Below, one piece after another: positions 61,054 through 64,000 of a stretch of DNA of 64,000 bases. Under the pieces are notes generated by a model, which did no database searches, was not told the origin of the DNA, and was given only the letters and a program-made list of their open reading frames with translations. The stretch comes from Nymphaea colorata (taxonomy: Eukaryota > Streptophyta > Magnoliopsida > Nymphaeales > Nymphaeaceae). Both the position numbers and the translations under genes were made by a program. Where the stretch lies: positions 23,764,131 through 23,828,130 of the forward strand of contig NC_045140.1 in the NCBI RefSeq assembly GCF_008831285.2, given 5' to 3'. Every line of letters starts with the position of its first letter. The stretch's first letter is position 1.

Positions 61054-61437
61054 TCAATCGGTTGCCCTTGCTGTTGCAGAACCGTAGCTTACGCTGCTAT
61101 CCCTCATGCTTCTGCATTGACTAGATTGTTCGTACCGAACAAAACTAATCTTCATCTTTGCCGAACTGTGTTTCAACATCTGAGCAAAAACAGAATACAT
61201 CAGAAACTCAGTTTAAGAGTTTAAGTGAAGGATCCAAAATGATATTGGTTTAGTGGGCTTACATGAAGAAAAACACTTATGGGGTGTCGTCCACATATTG
61301 TGTTTTCAAATTCCAATAAATATTCTTTGAAAACGTTAGGGTCTCCAGTCTCTATTATATCCATCCCCATTTTGTCTAGAGCCTCAATAGATTTGTATAT
61401 GGCCCCATACTTCTTATCATAGTGTAGATAGTTAAAC
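61054..61437 (-). CDS. MEMO-family protein, 3' part only (last two exons)
   Basis: The exon at 61263-61437 reads [19 protein letters not shown], then [24 protein letters not shown]. After an intron of 83 bases, the exon at 61054-61179 reads from [20 protein letters not shown] through MRDSSVSYG to ATD and a stop. These are the C-terminal segments of the MEMO1-like proteins, which have a dioxygenase-like fold. The invariant CGRHPI and RYEQSSQC blocks are present. The upstream acceptor CAG at 61438-61440 requires a preceding exon ending in an Arg codon (expected SSDFCHWG..R), but I could not find it up to 64,000. Either the intron is over 2.5 kb or the gene is a truncated copy. Role in plants is poorly known. 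Confidence 0.8.
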
Positions 61438-61972
61438 CTGAGAAACAATCAGCGGTGATTAGGAAACCCAAGTGCGTTGGAAAGACAAAAATAAGCGAAA
61501 GGACTACCCCATAATTACTCAACCAAAAAAATTTCTGTTGAAAGTGGATAAATGCCATATGCGTCCATAAACTTTCACATGGTTTAATATGCCACCAGAC
61601 AAGGGGAAGCAGCGTGTGCTACAACACCGTCGATACTGATAGCAGTAAAGAGATTTTACTTCTAACTTTTTTATGCAAAAGAGATGGATTTCAATTTGCT
61701 CCATTAATAGAGGCACAAAAAACTTTCCATATGTTCTTCCAAATTTGAACATTTGCTTGTTGAGAAAATAAAAAACTTTCCAGTTGTGCATATTTATACG
61801 AGTCAGTATGAAAATATCTGAAGCTCAGAATCAACACAAAACATAAATGAAATTGCCATCCGTAACATTATGATTTACCTGAAAAGGACAAATCACCTAT
61901 TTGACTAAAACCATACACATCATAAATAGTGACAAAGTTTTTGATGTCATTAGCTAATTTAGTATCCAAAAT

Positions 61973-62032
61973 TATGACGAATGGTGCAAAAAGACTAAAC
62001 TGTATGACGAATGGTGCAAAAAGACTAAACTG
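61973..62032. repeat. Two tandem 30-bp units
   Basis: A unit beginning TATGACGAATGGTGCAAAAA occurs twice, identical, head to tail. It lies where the missing MEMO-gene intron would be. Confidence 0.9.
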
Positions 62033-62310
62033 GAAACATCCAATGCCATAGCATAAAATTTGCTAAAATTACTGGATATATTTCAATAATCATGGTGACA
62101 AGATAGAAAGGAATCTACCAGTTTTGTGATTACAGCAGCACAAAAGGTAGTTCATAGGCATAACCTAAGAGTTGATTAGGAAATATGCTGACCTGCTAAT
62201 TTTTCCATGTGTCATGACTTCACTACAACTGTTCCCTAAGATTCACTTTCAAATGATTAGGTAGAAGCATCTATTTTTCGCAATTGTGTACACCAAAAAG
62301 TTTGAGTTAC

Positions 62311-62532
62311 CTGCAGTTCTATTTCCTGTTGTTTTCTCCTATTTTCCACCCCCAGTTTGAAACAAACTCTTGAATCTTCCGAGAAGGATCTAAAACCATA
62401 ACCATTACACTGTTTTGCTGCTACATACAGCAGAACGAGCTGAATTTGTCTCTCAGTTAAAGCAGACAAATTCACCCTGAATTGTAAAGCAGAATGACAT
62501 AATTGGGCTTGCAACTGTTGCAAGCAATTCAA
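62311..62532 (-). other. Unrecognised open stretch, possible exon
   Basis: On the minus strand a continuous frame reads LSALTERQIQLVLLYVAAKQ followed by CNGYGFRSFSEDSRVCFKLG and a basic, Gln/Glu-rich end (RRKQQEIELQ). It ends at a good donor (CTGCAG|GTAACT, low boundary 62311). An acceptor CAG precedes 62476, and an earlier one precedes the QAQLCHSAL segment. The sequence looks helical and protein-like rather than random, but I do not recognise the family and it does not match MEMO. It could be an exon of an adjoining gene or a gene fragment. Confidence 0.35.
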
Positions 62533-63420
62533 AAGGTAAATTTTTGTTCTTTGGACTTTTTACTCATCAATAACAATTACTCGTATGTCTTCCACTGATG
62601 TAGTTATCCATATTATTATGTTTGGAAAGGAAGCCTTTCTACATCAAAGCTGGTAACAGACATTATCCCCTCAAAATGAGATGCAAATTTTAAACCTTCA
62701 TGTTCACATAGACTGACTTCAAATTTCAATAACTAAAAGCCCTGTAATCAGGAACACGTTATTTAGCAGGTCTATTTTTTATCGCCACCATGTCTCTGGA
62801 TAATTATATACTCAAATCAGAAACATCATTCAGCTATTCTAACAAAGTCAGAATCTCATTTGTTCAAACTTCAAAGAACTTAAATTGACAATTTAAGGAC
62901 CATTCATCCATGGTTCTTGCTCATCTCAAATAACTCATCAAGCTAGGTAAATACTTCAATGGGTCCTCTAGTAAGAAGACATCACCAAGAGTGCTTTCTA
63001 TGATTTTATCTAACAAACACTTCTCACAGTACCACAGAAGACAATAGATGGAGTCATTTTTTGTTCCAAACACCTTGGTGTCGAATCATATGGATATGAA
63101 AGAAACTAAGCATTCACTTATTATTCTGACAAGTGGGGATGGATACCATAATTGTCTATTCCTGTATTAATCACACTGGTTAAATAAAAAGAAAATCTAG
63201 GGAGAGAGAGAGAAGGGGGTAGGACCTTCAGTTGCTACCTTTGACTAGGCATTTCAGTCATTACCTAGTTTTCATCCCTAGTTGCATCCTCAAAAGCTAT
63301 TAATGGGATGAGGAGACAGATTGGGACCTCAGATTAATAAGAATGCTGTCCAGACGACATTGACTATCTTCTCATGTTTTTGACAGTTCTTAGGCATAAA
63401 GTACATTATTAACTATTAGT

Positions 63421-64000
63421 GAAAATGTTGTCAATGCACCTAGGTGCTGCCTGGGTGCCAAGCAGAGCCTAGCGCCTAGGCGAGCGTAGGCAAAAAAGGT
63501 GACCAAGTTTTTTTTTTTATTATTTTCTTAGTACACAATAGTAACAATACATGTAATTACACAACAGTAACAATACATATAAATACATAACCACACTAAC
63601 GTATAACACGTATTACAATACATACAACAGGAATAACATATTGTATTACAATGCATATAACAGGTATAATAGCAGGTACAGGTAATTACACATGTAACAA
63701 GTATAACAGCAGGTTAACAAAACAGACTAACACTACATAATAGTATATACTATATACATATAAGTTTATAACAGGTATATCAATTAACAATACATATACC
63801 TATATGATATAAGTATGTAACATAACCATACTATACATATAACAGGTATGAGATATCAGTATCACAATAATATATAAGAAACTACTGACTAACAGTATAT
63901 ACATATAACAACATAATCAACACAACAATACATAAAAATACGTAATCAATACAAAACAAAATACAAGACAATTATATACTCAATTAAGAAACTTTAATTG
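63421..64000. repeat. Low-complexity AT-rich repeat region at the window end
   Basis: A CGCCTAGGCG palindrome near 63,475, common at the ends of some plant MITEs, is followed by about 470 bases of degenerate repeats of ACATATAACAGGTAT-like units. The right edge is outside the window. No gene is seen. Confidence 0.5.

Overview
The window is nuclear DNA of a flowering plant. Its genes have many GT-AG introns, the proteins are typical of plants (organellar cysteinyl-tRNA synthetase, a calcineurin B-like protein whose second EF-hand loop is gone, an ankyrin-DHHC S-acyltransferase of the TIP1 type, a TOPLESS-related co-repressor, TTM3), and introns and spacers hold small hAT-like elements, AT-rich filler and GA/CT/TA microsatellites. 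I cannot name the species.

Layout, left to right. 266-5619 (+): complete nine-exon cysteinyl-tRNA synthetase with a targeting presequence. 6976-7365 (+): single-exon gene for an unrecognised small membrane protein. 7.4-13.4 kb: gene-poor, with an LTR-element fossil, a run of 24 G and a 1.06-kb element with terminal inverted repeats. 13642-19235 (+): six-exon calcineurin B-like gene whose introns hold three small inverted-repeat elements, two of them with 8-bp target duplications. 21522-32155 (-): thirteen-exon ankyrin-repeat DHHC S-acyltransferase. 32.2-35.2 kb: spacer. 35.24-47.05 kb: a tandem duplication of a two-gene block, each copy holding an acidic nuclear protein gene (+) and a TTM3 gene (-) in convergent orientation. 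48203-55755 (-): complete 25-exon TOPLESS-related gene (1136 codons). 56.5-61 kb: repeat-rich spacer. 61054-61437 (-): the last two exons of a MEMO-family gene whose upstream exons I could not find in the window.

The most striking feature is the tandem block. In copy A the TTM3 reading frame is intact but the acidic-protein gene has a one-base insertion in exon 2. In copy B the acidic-protein gene is open from end to end but TTM3 is frameshifted. The two copies therefore look like complementary survivors of one duplication. The acidic genes share a GC-AG intron and a coding GA microsatellite of different length.

Exon boundaries were placed by eye from splice signals, phase continuity and remembered family sequences. 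No alignment or search was run.
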